This document shows positions 44,994 to 52,879 of a DNA stretch of 64,000 bases, in pieces. The position numbers and the translations under genes are program-made. Position 1 is the first letter of the stretch. Every line of letters starts with the position of its first letter. The notes under the pieces were generated by a model that saw only the letters and a program-made list of their open reading frames with translations, did not search any database and was not told the DNA's origin. The DNA is from Methylorubrum salsuginis (GTDB taxonomy: Bacteria > Pseudomonadota > Alphaproteobacteria > Rhizobiales > Beijerinckiaceae), in the NCBI RefSeq assembly GCF_900114375.1, contig NZ_FOSV01000017.1, forward strand, positions 1-64,000, written 5' to 3'.

Positions 44994-45956
44994 TCAGAGC
45001 TTGCGGCCGATCTCCAGGAACTTCTGAGCGCGCCGGTCGCGGATCTCGTCCGGGCCGAGACCGTCGAATTCCGCCAGCGCCCGGGCGAGCGCGTCGCCGA
45101 CCGCGGCAAGCGCCGCCTCGCGGTCGCGGTGGGCGCCGCCGGTCGCTTCGGGCACGATGCCGTCGACGATGCCCAACCGCAGGAGATCCTGGGCGGTGAT
45201 CTTCATGGCGGTGGCGGCCTCATGCGCCCGGCCCTGGTCGCGCCACAGGATCGAGGCGGCGCCCTCGGGCGAGATCACGCTGTAGATCGCGTGTTCCAGC
45301 ATCAGCACCTTGTTGGCGGTGGCGATGGCGATGGCCCCGCCCGATCCGCCCTCGCCGATGACGATCGCCACGTTCGGGACGCCGAGCGCGAGGCAGGCCT
45401 CGGTGGAGCGGGCGATGGCCTCGGCCTGCCCGCGCTCCTCGGCCTCGATGCCGGGGAAGGCGCCGGCGGTGTCGACGAAGGCCAGCACCGGCAGGCCGAA
45501 GCGGTCGGCGGTCTCCATCAGGCGCACCGCCTTGCGGTAGCCCTCGGGCCGGGCCATGCCGAAGTTGTGGCGCAGGCGCGCTTCCGTGGTCGCGCCCTTC
45601 TCCTGGCCGAGCACCAGCACCGGTCGGCCGCGGAAGCGTCCGAACCCGCCGATGATGGCCTCGTCCTCGCCGAAGCTGCGGTCGCCGGCCAGCGGCGTAA
45701 ATTCCTCGATCAGCCCGGCGCAGTAATCGACGAAGTGCGGCCGCTGCGGATGGCGGGCGACCTGCGTTTTCTGCCAGGGGGTGAGCCCGGCATAGAGGTC
45801 GGAGAGCGCCTGGGCGGCCTTGGCCTCTAAGCGACCGACCTCCTCGCTGATCGACACCGCGCCGTCGCGCTGGCCGAGGGCCCGGAGTTCTTCGAGCTTG
45901 GCTTCGAGTTCCGCGACGGGCTTTTCGAAGTCGAGATAGGAGCGCGTCGCCGCCAT
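44994..45956 (-). CDS. accA: Acetyl-CoA carboxylase carboxyltransferase alpha subunit
   Basis: 320 residues, the usual length. It transfers the carboxyl group from biotin to acetyl-CoA in the first step of fatty acid synthesis, with AccD. SYLDFEKPVAELEAKLEEL at the N-terminus and VIGEGGSGGAIAIATANKVLMLEHAIYSVISPEG are typical. The start ATG at 45956 is that of the family; the open frame to 46040 is not used. accD is not nearby, as usual. Confidence 0.96.
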   Translation of the reverse strand: MAATRSYLDFEKPVAELEAKLEELRALGQRDGAVSISEEVGRLEAKAAQALSDLYAGLTPWQKTQVARHPQRPHFVDYCAGLIEEFTPLAGDRSFGEDEAIIGGFGRFRGRPVLVLGQEKGATTEARLRHNFGMARPEGYRKAVRLMETADRFGLPVLAFVDTAGAFPGIEAEERGQAEAIARSTEACLALGVPNVAIVIGEGGSGGAIAIATANKVLMLEHAIYSVISPEGAASILWRDQGRAHEAATAMKITAQDLLRLGIVDGIVPEATGGAHRDREAALAAVGDALARALAEFDGLGPDEIRDRRAQKFLEIGRKL

Positions 45957-46329
45957 CGAATGTCGGTCCAGTCCAATTCGGGTCCGCAGGCCCCCCGGCG
46001 CGGTGGGGGGTGATGTCGGGAAAGCGGGCGCGGGTGTCAACCGTGGCGACCCGATGGGCCGCGTTCACTGCCTTCCTATCACCCGCAACGACCGTCATTC
46101 CGGGGCCGCGCGAGCGGAACCCGGAATCCCGACCGGGCGCCACGTCGCCGCTTGAGCCGGGGATCCCGCATCACGGGCGGATTCCGGGATCTCGCCTTCG
46201 GCGACCCCGGGAATGACGACGGGAGTGGGCTGTCATGACCGTACCGGCGGCTCTCGTTCGACTTCGCCCCCGCCTTCGGGCATGTCCGTGCCGGACTGCC
46301 CGCGCGGCGCGCAACGGAGAGACGTTTCC
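45957..46329. other. Intergenic stretch carrying a large inverted repeat
   Basis: This gap between divergent accA and the 3-hydroxybutyrate dehydrogenase gene is mostly filled by an interspersed inverted repeat (see 46092-46219). A ribosome site GGAGAGA (46316-46322) precedes the downstream ATG. No gene is supported. Confidence 0.6.
46092..46219. repeat. Large imperfect inverted repeat (about 128 bases)
   Basis: CCGTCATTCCGGGG (46092-46105) is matched by CCCCGGGAATGACG (46205-46218) in reverse complement with one extra G. Internal GGAACCCGGAATC and GGATTCCGGGATC segments also pair. This layout is a well-known type of alphaproteobacterial interspersed palindrome or small MITE. Confidence 0.65.
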
Positions 46330-47115
46330 ATGAGCCTCACAGGGAAAACCGCCGTCGTCACCGGCTCCACCAGCGGCATCGGCCTCGCCATCGCGCGAGG
46401 GTTCGCCAAGGAAGGTGCCAACGTCGTCCTCAACGGTTTCGGCAAGCCCGAGGAGATCGAGGCGGCCCGCACCAAGATCGAGAGCGAGTTCGGCGTGAAA
46501 GCGGCCTATTCGCCCGCCGACCTGACCAAGCCCGCCGAGATCGGCGGATTGATCGACCTCGCCGTCGAGACCTTCGGCAGCGTCGATATCCTCGTCAACA
46601 ACGCGGGCGTGCAGTTCGTCTCGCCGATCGAGGAATTCCCGCTGGAGAAGTGGGACCAGATCATCGCGCTCAACCTGTCCTCGGCGTTCCACACCATGCG
46701 GGCGGCGATCCCCCACATGAAGACCAAGGGCTGGGGCCGGATCATCAATACGGCCTCGGCGCATTCGCTCGTCGCCTCGCCCTACAAGTCGGCCTATGTC
46801 GCGGCCAAGCACGGGATCAGTGGGCTCACCAAGTCGGCGGCGCTCGAACTCGCGACCTTCGGCATCACGGTCAATTGCATCTCGCCGGGCTATGTCTGGA
46901 CGCCCCTGGTCGAGAGCCAGATCCCCGACACGATGAAGGCGCGCGGCCTCACCAAGGAGCAGGTGATCGAGGACGTGCTCCTGAAGGCGCAGCCGACCAA
47001 GGAATTCGTCACCGTCGATCAGGTGGCCGCGCTCGCGGTGTTCCTGTGCGGCGACGGCGCCAGCCAGATCACCGGCGCCAACCTCGCCATGGATGGCGGC
47101 TGGACCGCGCAGTAG
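46330..47115 (+). CDS. 3-hydroxybutyrate dehydrogenase
   Basis: 261 residues, a short-chain dehydrogenase that oxidises D-3-hydroxybutyrate to acetoacetate in polyhydroxybutyrate turnover. The NAD-binding motif is GSTSGIG, the structural motif NNAGVQ, the catalytic YVAAKHG, and the substrate-specific region VWTPLVESQI before QIPDT matches the family's HBDH members. The ATG at 46330 has GGAGAGA upstream. A strong hairpin (47133-47159) follows. Confidence 0.93.
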   Translation: MSLTGKTAVVTGSTSGIGLAIARGFAKEGANVVLNGFGKPEEIEAARTKIESEFGVKAAYSPADLTKPAEIGGLIDLAVETFGSVDILVNNAGVQFVSPIEEFPLEKWDQIIALNLSSAFHTMRAAIPHMKTKGWGRIINTASAHSLVASPYKSAYVAAKHGISGLTKSAALELATFGITVNCISPGYVWTPLVESQIPDTMKARGLTKEQVIEDVLLKAQPTKEFVTVDQVAALAVFLCGDGASQITGANLAMDGGWTAQ

Positions 47116-47132
47116 CTCTTTCGGACTTTTCA

Positions 47133-47159
47133 GGGCCGGCGCCTTCACCGCGCCGGCCC
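47133..47159. terminator. Hairpin between convergent genes
   Basis: GGGCCGGCGC (47133-47142) and GCGCCGGCCC (47150-47159) pair perfectly with a seven-base loop. The following bases are only partly T-rich. It probably ends transcription of the dehydrogenase gene. Confidence 0.55.
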
Positions 47160-47172
47160 CTTGCTCTCGGCC

Positions 47173-47532
47173 TCAGCGGCGCGAATTGTTCACGAGCAGG
47201 GCGAGGCCGTAGCCGACCGCGCCCGCGATCAGCAGGGCCAGGAACGGGTTCTCGCCGACCTGGCTCTGCACCCGCTCGCGCCCGTCGCGCAGATACGTGC
47301 CGCCGTGGCGCGAGACGCGGTCGTAGGCGTCGCTGGCATAGTCACCGAGATCGTCGGCGACGTCGCGCACGGTGTCCTTGGCCTGCCCGTAGAGGCGCTG
47401 GGCCTTGCCTTCCGCCTCGCGGTAGCGGCCCTCAAGCGAGTCCCGGTCCGAGCCGACGGCGTCGCCGACCACGCCCTGCGCCCGCCCGCCCAGATCCTTG
47501 GCGGCGCCGACGATGCGATCCGTGTCAACCAT
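47173..47532 (-). CDS. CsbD-like stress protein with C-terminal membrane helix
   Basis: 119 residues from the ATG at 47532. The N-terminal 60 residues (DRIVGAAKDLGGRAQGVVGDA, EGKAQRLYGQAKDTVRD) have the CsbD-like pattern of short amphipathic repeats. The C-terminus (VGENPFLALLIAGAVGYGLALLVNN) is the DUF883-type membrane anchor seen in ElaB/YqjD proteins. Both families are linked to stationary phase or stress, sometimes ribosome tethering. It is a chimera of the two patterns. A start 39 bases upstream (47571) is less likely. Confidence 0.8.
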   Translation of the reverse strand: MVDTDRIVGAAKDLGGRAQGVVGDAVGSDRDSLEGRYREAEGKAQRLYGQAKDTVRDVADDLGDYASDAYDRVSRHGGTYLRDGRERVQSQVGENPFLALLIAGAVGYGLALLVNNSRR

Positions 47533-47722
47533 GGTGGAACTCCTCTTGTCTCGCTCAGGCCACCGCGCCAAGCGGCGTGGCCGGTCTCGGACGGGAGAAC
47601 GCTCAGGCCGCCGGGATCGGTCCCGCGATGCAGCGTAAAAACCGCCGGAGCGGAGGGCCGGCTTGACGTGGGCGCGTGCCAGGACGACCTCAGCGACATC
47701 TCACCCCACCGAAGGCCAGCCC

Positions 47723-48031
47723 ATGTCCGAGATCGATCCCGCCACGCAGACCGAATTGGAGGCGGCGGTGTTCCGCCGGCTCGTCGCGCATCTGCGCAAC
47801 CGCACCGACGTGCAGAACATCGACTTGATGAATCTGGCGGGCTTCTGCCGGAACTGCCTGTCGAATTGGCTCAAGGACGCCGCCGACGAGCGGGGGCTCG
47901 CCCTCACCAAGGACCAGAGTCGCGAGCACGTCTACGGCATGCCCTACGAGGAGTGGAAGCGGACGCACCAGACCGAGGCGAGCCCCGACCAGCAGGCGCG
48001 GTTCGCGGCCGAGCAGGCAAAGGGTCACTGA
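47723..48031 (+). CDS. DUF1244 family protein
   Basis: 102 residues. The block LAGFCRNCLSNWLKDAADERG and the later YGMPYEEWKRTHQTEAS are the DUF1244 signature, a small helical protein conserved in alphaproteobacteria and gammaproteobacteria. The conserved FCRNC pair may bind metal or be redox active, which is unproven. It is monocistronic and convergent with the membrane-thioesterase fusion gene. Confidence 0.85.
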   Translation: MSEIDPATQTELEAAVFRRLVAHLRNRTDVQNIDLMNLAGFCRNCLSNWLKDAADERGLALTKDQSREHVYGMPYEEWKRTHQTEASPDQQARFAAEQAKGH

Positions 48032-48101
48032 TCGACCTCGAAGGCCGACACTGCGGACGCGGCCGGATTTCTCTCGGCCCGCCCGCGAAGGATGCTCGAT
48101 C

Positions 48102-49898
48102 CTACGACGCCATCGGCGGCGCAAGCGCCGGCTCCTCGCGCCAGCGCGCCGGCGCGGCGCCTGCGGGCGCATACGGCAGAAACCCCTCGACGATGCTTTT
48201 GGGGATATCGAGCGGCCGGTAGGTCCGCGTGTCCACGAACATCAGGCTCTGCTCGCCGCGCCCCAGCAGCCCCTGCGCCGCGCTGTGGATCTCATGCTCC
48301 AGCGTCACGAACTTGCGGTTGGCGTGCTTCACCCGGATGCGCACCGTCAGCGCCTCGAACTCCCGCGCCTCGCGGCGGAAATCGTGCTGGAACGACTTCG
48401 TCAGGATGTAGAACTCGGTCGAGGCGAGATCGAAATCCGGGACGCAATGCCGGAAGAACAATTCGCGCGCCTTGCCGACCCAGCGGACGTAGTTGGCAAA
48501 ATAGATGTTCCCGACCGAGTTGGTGTCGTCGTAGGTCGGCGTCAGGCGGATCACGAAGTCGCGGCCCTCGAAGCCCTCGGCGCCGCCGAGGTGGTCGTTG
48601 ACGACGCGGATCACCGTGGCCGTGGGCTCGGGCGCCGGGGCCGGAACCGCCGGGGCGGGCGCGCTCCAGCCGAGATATTGCGCTAGCATCGGCAGGGCGC
48701 CGATGAGCGGCACCAGGGCGGCCAGCGTCAGGAGCGCGGCGTTGGGGGTGACGTAGCCGGCCACCGCCAGGAGCGCCGCGGTGGCGCCCAGCAGCGCGCA
48801 CAATACCGGATCGTAGGCCCGCTGGGCGCCGAGCACCTCCAGCAGCAGGCAGGCGGCAGCACCCGCGAGCAGGGTGGCGAAGGGCAGCATCAGGTAGATC
48901 ATCGACAGGTTCGCCGCCGCGACCGCCGCGGCGAGGGCCCCCGCGGCGAGGACGATCCAGAGCGGCGAGGCGACGAGGCTCGCGGGCACGAAGGTGAGCA
49001 GCACCGACTGGCTGCGCGCCGTCAGCCCGGTCATCGACCAGCGCAGGGCCGCGTAGGCGCTGTCGATGGTGGAGAGAGCGGCGATCGCCGCCCAGAGGGC
49101 GAAGGCGAGCCCGGCTCCGTCGAGACCGGTTCGCAGAACGGCGGCGGCCACCGCCGGCTGGAACCCGGCGAGGCCATCGGCGGTCGTCACGGCTCCGGCC
49201 GGCCCCGCCGCGGAGGCGATCAGCGCGTTGAGGGTGAGGAGCCCGAGGAAGAGGACGGCGCCGACTCCGTAGGCGAGCCGCACCGATCCGCCGCCGCGCC
49301 GGATCTCCACCACCCGCTGCCAATGCTGGAGATCGGTCCAGGGTCCGAGCAGGAATCCGACCAGCGTCGGGGCGACGAGGCCGAAGAAACGCTCGTCGGC
49401 GACGAAGAGCGGCGTCGGTCCAGCGGGCGCCGCCATACCGAGCCCGGTCCAGGCGACGAATCCCGCGCCGATCCCGAGCGCCAGCAACCCGGCATGGACC
49501 CAGCGCAGGCGGCGCAAGGTCAGCGCGTGCCCGAGAATCGCCGCGACCAGCACGAGGCCGACGATGGCGCCGGCCGCCCGCTCGCCGAACAAGGGCGCGC
49601 CGACATACCGGAACAGCGCGAACAGGGTGATGGCCACCGCGAAGAGCTGCGCCAGCAGGAACAGCCCGGCATAGGCGCCTTCCGCCCGGCGCAGGATCGC
49701 CGCCGGATCGCGGCGCCGATCCCCCAGCACCCAGCCGAACAGGAACAGCCCGAGGGCGTTCGGCAGGGCGAAGGCGGCAAAGCCCGCCCAGCCATGGGCC
49801 AGCACCACGTGGACCGCGTAGAAGAAGCCGAGCCCCCACAACCAGGAGAGAGCCACGGTCGGCGACCAGGAGAGGGATTCCGAGAGGTTCGAGCGCAT
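48102..49898 (-). CDS. Transporter-like membrane protein fused to a hotdog thioesterase domain
   Basis: 598 residues. The first 415 hold about 12 hydrophobic helices with a sodium:solute symporter-like layout (ALSWLWGLGFFYAVHVVLAHG; FLLGPWTDLQHWQRVVEIRRGG; LWAAIAALSTIDSAYAALRWSM). A Pro/Ala linker (about 415-435) leads to a cytoplasmic hotdog domain resembling FadM/YbgC acyl-CoA thioesterases (TYDDTNSVGNIYFANYVRWVGKARE; Asp in the usual catalytic place). A transporter joined to a thioesterase suggests coupled uptake and acyl processing, or membrane sensing; this is inference. Terminal stop and start look normal, so the fusion is genuine rather than a frameshift. Confidence 0.75.
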   Translation of the reverse strand: MRSNLSESLSWSPTVALSWLWGLGFFYAVHVVLAHGWAGFAAFALPNALGLFLFGWVLGDRRRDPAAILRRAEGAYAGLFLLAQLFAVAITLFALFRYVGAPLFGERAAGAIVGLVLVAAILGHALTLRRLRWVHAGLLALGIGAGFVAWTGLGMAAPAGPTPLFVADERFFGLVAPTLVGFLLGPWTDLQHWQRVVEIRRGGGSVRLAYGVGAVLFLGLLTLNALIASAAGPAGAVTTADGLAGFQPAVAAAVLRTGLDGAGLAFALWAAIAALSTIDSAYAALRWSMTGLTARSQSVLLTFVPASLVASPLWIVLAAGALAAAVAAANLSMIYLMLPFATLLAGAAACLLLEVLGAQRAYDPVLCALLGATAALLAVAGYVTPNAALLTLAALVPLIGALPMLAQYLGWSAPAPAVPAPAPEPTATVIRVVNDHLGGAEGFEGRDFVIRLTPTYDDTNSVGNIYFANYVRWVGKARELFFRHCVPDFDLASTEFYILTKSFQHDFRREAREFEALTVRIRVKHANRKFVTLEHEIHSAAQGLLGRGEQSLMFVDTRTYRPLDIPKSIVEGFLPYAPAGAAPARWREEPALAPPMAS

Positions 49899-50529
49899 CG
49901 CCGCCTATCCGCGACCCGGTCCGCGGCCCGGGACATCACAAGACTAGGCGCGGATCGACGCGCTCGATACGCAGCAAACCGCATGCCTCACAAGAATTTC
50001 AGTGGTTGTTGCCAAATTCTTTCATCCACAATCACCCGCCATAGATCTTAAATATTCCCAATATTTTCTCGATGTTGAGCCCATATAAGGCAAGTTGCCC
50101 GATATGCGACCGCGTGTTGCCTTGGCCGAGCGACACGTTGGGCATGTTTCAGGAACGGAGAAATGTCTCGCCTCGATTTGAGCAAGCCCCCTCGGCATCC
50201 CGTGGGACAGGTCGTCACCGAGGGTTGCGCCTGTCGATCCGAGGCGTCGTCCCCGACAGATCAGTCGTAGCCCTATCGGATACGGTACACGCAGTGCGTT
50301 CATCGGAACATCGCGGAGCTGTTTTTTCGCGACGACCGGTCATCGGCGGGCGGATCCTGCGATGTGTCTTCGGCTCGATTGTCCTTGTCGCGTCGTGCAC
50401 CCGCCTGGCGTCGTCCGATGCGGCATCGCCTCGGGCGGGTCCACGGCCGAGCCATGCATCGCCCCGCGCACCGACGCTTGCCTCGCGCAAGCCATTGCCG
50501 TCACCATCGAACCGGGCTCGGAGGCCGGC
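49899..50529. other. Intergenic stretch with an AT-rich palindrome
   Basis: About 630 bases between divergent genes. Positions 49975-50110 are unusually AT-rich and contain a perfect 7-3-7 palindrome (see 50050-50066). The rest has open frames without motifs (for example 50072-50611). Regulatory DNA for one or both neighbours is the simplest reading. Confidence 0.45.
50050..50066. promoter_or_regulatory. AT-rich operator-like palindrome
   Basis: AAATATTCCCAATATTT is a perfect inverted repeat with a CCC centre, set in an AT-rich patch 150 bases upstream of the minus-strand fusion gene and 460 upstream of the plus-strand oxidoreductase. The form suits a dimeric repressor; which one is unknown. 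Confidence 0.45.
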
Positions 50530-51795
50530 ATGGTCACGCACGACGTCGTCATCGTGGGAGGAAGCGTCGCAGGTTGCGCCGCCGCCATGCTGTTTGCCCG
50601 CGAAGGCCTGACCGTCGCGCTGGTGGAGCGCAGCCCGGATCCGGACGCCTACAAGCGGCTCTGCACCCACTACATCCAGGCGAGCGCCCTGCCGGTGCTG
50701 GAGCGGCTCGGCCTGACCCGGGCGATCGAGGCCAGCGGCGGCGTCCGCAACCGGCTCGACCTGCACACACGCTGGGGCTGGATCCGCGAGGGCGAGGCGG
50801 CACCGGGGCATCCGACCCACGGCTACAACCTGCGCCGCATCCGGCTCGACCCGCTGATCCGCGCGCACGCCGCCGCCACGCCCGGCATCGAGTGGCTGCC
50901 CGGCCACGCCGCGACCGGGCTCGGGATCGAGGACGGGCGGGTGGCCTCGCTCACGGTCCGCGACGGCCAGGGCGTCGAGCGGATCCTACGCGGGCACCTC
51001 CATGTCGGGGCGGACGGGCGCGCCTCGCCGGTGGCGCGCTGGGCCGGGCTGACCGCCCGCGAGACGCCCAACGCCCGGTTCTTCTACTACGCCGCCTATC
51101 GCGGCCTCGATCCGAACGGCGGGCGCTCGCGGATGTGGATGGGGGAGGAGGGCATCGGCTACACCTTCCCCAACGAGGACGGCATCACGGTCGCCGCGGC
51201 GACGCTGCCGAAGGCGCAGCTTCCCGCCTTCAAGGCCGACCCGGAGGCCGCGCTCGCCCGCACCCTCGCGGCCTTGCCGGAGGGGCCGAACCTCGCGGCG
51301 GCCGAGCGCGTCGGCCCGGTGATGGGCTTCGTCGACATGCCGAACCTGCGCCGTCCCCCGGCCCGGCCCGGCCTCGCGCTTCTCGGCGACGCGGCGCTCT
51401 CGGTCGATCCGGTCTGGGGCACCGGCTGCGCCTTCGCCCTCCAATCGGCGGCTTGGCTGGTCGAAGCCAGCGCCGAGACGATCCTGTCGCACGGCTCGAT
51501 CGACCACGCCCTCAAGGCCTACGCCCGGCGCCACCGCCGGGAGCTGGCGGGCCACGCATGGCACATCGCGAGCTACGCCCGCGGACGCCGCTGGTGGCTG
51601 CCCGAACGCCTGATGCTGGAGGCCGCCGCCCGCGATCCGGCGCAGGCGGCCCGGCTGTTCGCCTATGCGGGCCGCAGCCTCGGCCTCACCGATTTCCTGT
51701 CGCCTCCGGCGCTGGCGCGGGCTGCCGCGACGGTGCTGCGCACCCGCTTCGCGGGCGGGCGGCCCCGGCTCGACCCACGGGTGGAGACGGCCTGA
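50530..51795 (+). CDS. FAD-dependent monooxygenase-like oxidoreductase
   Basis: 421 residues from the ATG at 50530. The dinucleotide-binding start is DVVIVGGSVAGCAAAMLFAREG, an RxxLD-type motif (RRIRLDPLIRAHA) follows, and the second FAD motif is LALLGDAALSVDPVWGTGC. This places it with the group A flavoprotein monooxygenase / geranylgeranyl reductase superfamily (tryptophan halogenase-like at the active site region). The substrate is not known. It has no operon partners. An in-frame upstream extension to 50362 has no ribosome site. Confidence 0.82.
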   Translation: MVTHDVVIVGGSVAGCAAAMLFAREGLTVALVERSPDPDAYKRLCTHYIQASALPVLERLGLTRAIEASGGVRNRLDLHTRWGWIREGEAAPGHPTHGYNLRRIRLDPLIRAHAAATPGIEWLPGHAATGLGIEDGRVASLTVRDGQGVERILRGHLHVGADGRASPVARWAGLTARETPNARFFYYAAYRGLDPNGGRSRMWMGEEGIGYTFPNEDGITVAAATLPKAQLPAFKADPEAALARTLAALPEGPNLAAAERVGPVMGFVDMPNLRRPPARPGLALLGDAALSVDPVWGTGCAFALQSAAWLVEASAETILSHGSIDHALKAYARRHRRELAGHAWHIASYARGRRWWLPERLMLEAAARDPAQAARLFAYAGRSLGLTDFLSPPALARAAATVLRTRFAGGRPRLDPRVETA

Positions 51796-52159
51796 AGCCC
51801 CATCGCCCTCCGGCGCGACCGCCCGCATCCGCTCCGAGAACAGATCCGCCTCCGCCGTCTCCGCCCCCATGTCGGCGACCGGGCCTGTGGCGGCGGCAAG
51901 GGCGCAGGCCGTAGGCCTCGCGGAACGAGCGGCTGAAGGCGGCGCTGTCGGGGAAGCCATAGGCAGACGGCAGTACCCGGCCTCCCGCCGAATTGTGGGC
52001 GGGGTGCCGCGGCACCCCGTTCCTCCGGGTGACCCTGTCCGGGCCTGCCTGGGCGCGATGGGTCGCGCCGGAGGGGTCGGTCGCAGCCGCCGGAACGCAA
52101 CGGTGGACCTGATCCGAGGGGACGGGCGGACGCGCTCCGCACGTCGGGCCCGCATCCGC
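51796..52159. other. Intergenic stretch holding an AraC remnant
   Basis: Apart from the short AraC-like remnant at about 51914-51991 on the minus strand, no gene is supported. The sequence is GC-rich and all six frames carry long meaningless open stretches. Confidence 0.45.
51914..51991 (-). pseudogene. Remnant of an AraC-family regulator (C-terminal helix only)
   Basis: The minus strand encodes AYGFPDSAAFSRSFREAYGLRP, the second helix-turn-helix block that ends AraC/XylS regulators. Before it the frame holds no first helix-turn-helix, and after it the sequence runs into GC-rich low-complexity codons without the usual end. It is therefore a decayed 3' fragment, or the edge of a deletion, next to the oxidoreductase gene. 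Confidence 0.5.
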
Positions 52160-52693
52160 CTACGGCACCGCCGTCACCCGATCCGTCATCGCCGCATCCG
52201 CCGGCGTCCCCTTCCGCACGCGCGAAAACGCTTCCCCGGCCTGCCGGGCCAGGGTTTCGAGCCGCGCCAGCGTCGTTGGATCGAACAGGACCATGGCGCA
52301 CCAATAGGCGCCGAGCGCCGCCACCGGCTCCGGTGCACCGATCGGAACCATGACGAGGCTGCAGATCGCCTTGTTGGCGTAGGCCGGTCGCGGCACGCGG
52401 GGGTCGGCGGCGATGTCGGGGATCACGACGGTCTCGCCGTGGAGCATCGCCCATCCCGAGACGCAATCGTCGAGGGGAAAGCGGGAACCGCGCCAGAGCG
52501 GTTCGATCGAATCTTCGGCCGCATAGAAGCAGGATGGCCCGTCGCGCAGGACGATCGCGGCACCGTCGGACCCTGCGATGCGCCGGGCCGTCAGCCGCAG
52601 GATTTCGACCACTTCGTCGACGGATCGCGCCTCCGCCAGCATCGCGGCGGTGCGCTCCAGCTGGGGGTCGGCCTTGGGATACACATCCACCAT
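52160..52693 (-). CDS. GAF-domain protein
   Basis: 177 residues from the ATG at 52693. One GAF domain covers residues about 20-165, with the CVSGWAMLHGETVVIPDIAADPRVP block common to GAF sensors that precede HWE-type histidine kinases; no kinase domain follows here. It may bind a small ligand or act as a stand-alone partner. No chromophore-binding Cys in a bilin position could be assigned. A longer frame to 52834 exists but begins with low-complexity residues. Confidence 0.78.
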   Translation of the reverse strand: MVDVYPKADPQLERTAAMLAEARSVDEVVEILRLTARRIAGSDGAAIVLRDGPSCFYAAEDSIEPLWRGSRFPLDDCVSGWAMLHGETVVIPDIAADPRVPRPAYANKAICSLVMVPIGAPEPVAALGAYWCAMVLFDPTTLARLETLARQAGEAFSRVRKGTPADAAMTDRVTAVP

Positions 52694-52879
52694 GGCACCC
52701 AGTACCTTGCCGGCCGGCAGCCGTACAGACGACGGCACGCCGTCGGAACACGCCGACCCGGAGGATGGTTGCCGCCGCCGCGATCGTCGGGGCGGCGCCG
52801 ATGCGTCATCGCAAGGCCGTGCCCTCCCGATCACGCCGCCATGACCGGCCCGAACCGGCGTGGACCGGTTCGGGAGCGA

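Noticed and set aside
47161-48222. Long plus-strand frame over the CsbD-like and DUF1244 genes
   Set aside because: Overlaps two well-supported genes in other frames and has no motif.
50072-50611. Possible 179-residue protein before the flavoprotein gene
   Set aside because: Overlaps the real flavoprotein start in another frame; Ser/Arg-rich without motifs.
51663-52751. Long minus-strand frame that might extend the AraC remnant
   Set aside because: The AraC-like residues are in a different frame; this frame is an antisense shadow of the FAD gene and an overlap of the GAF gene.
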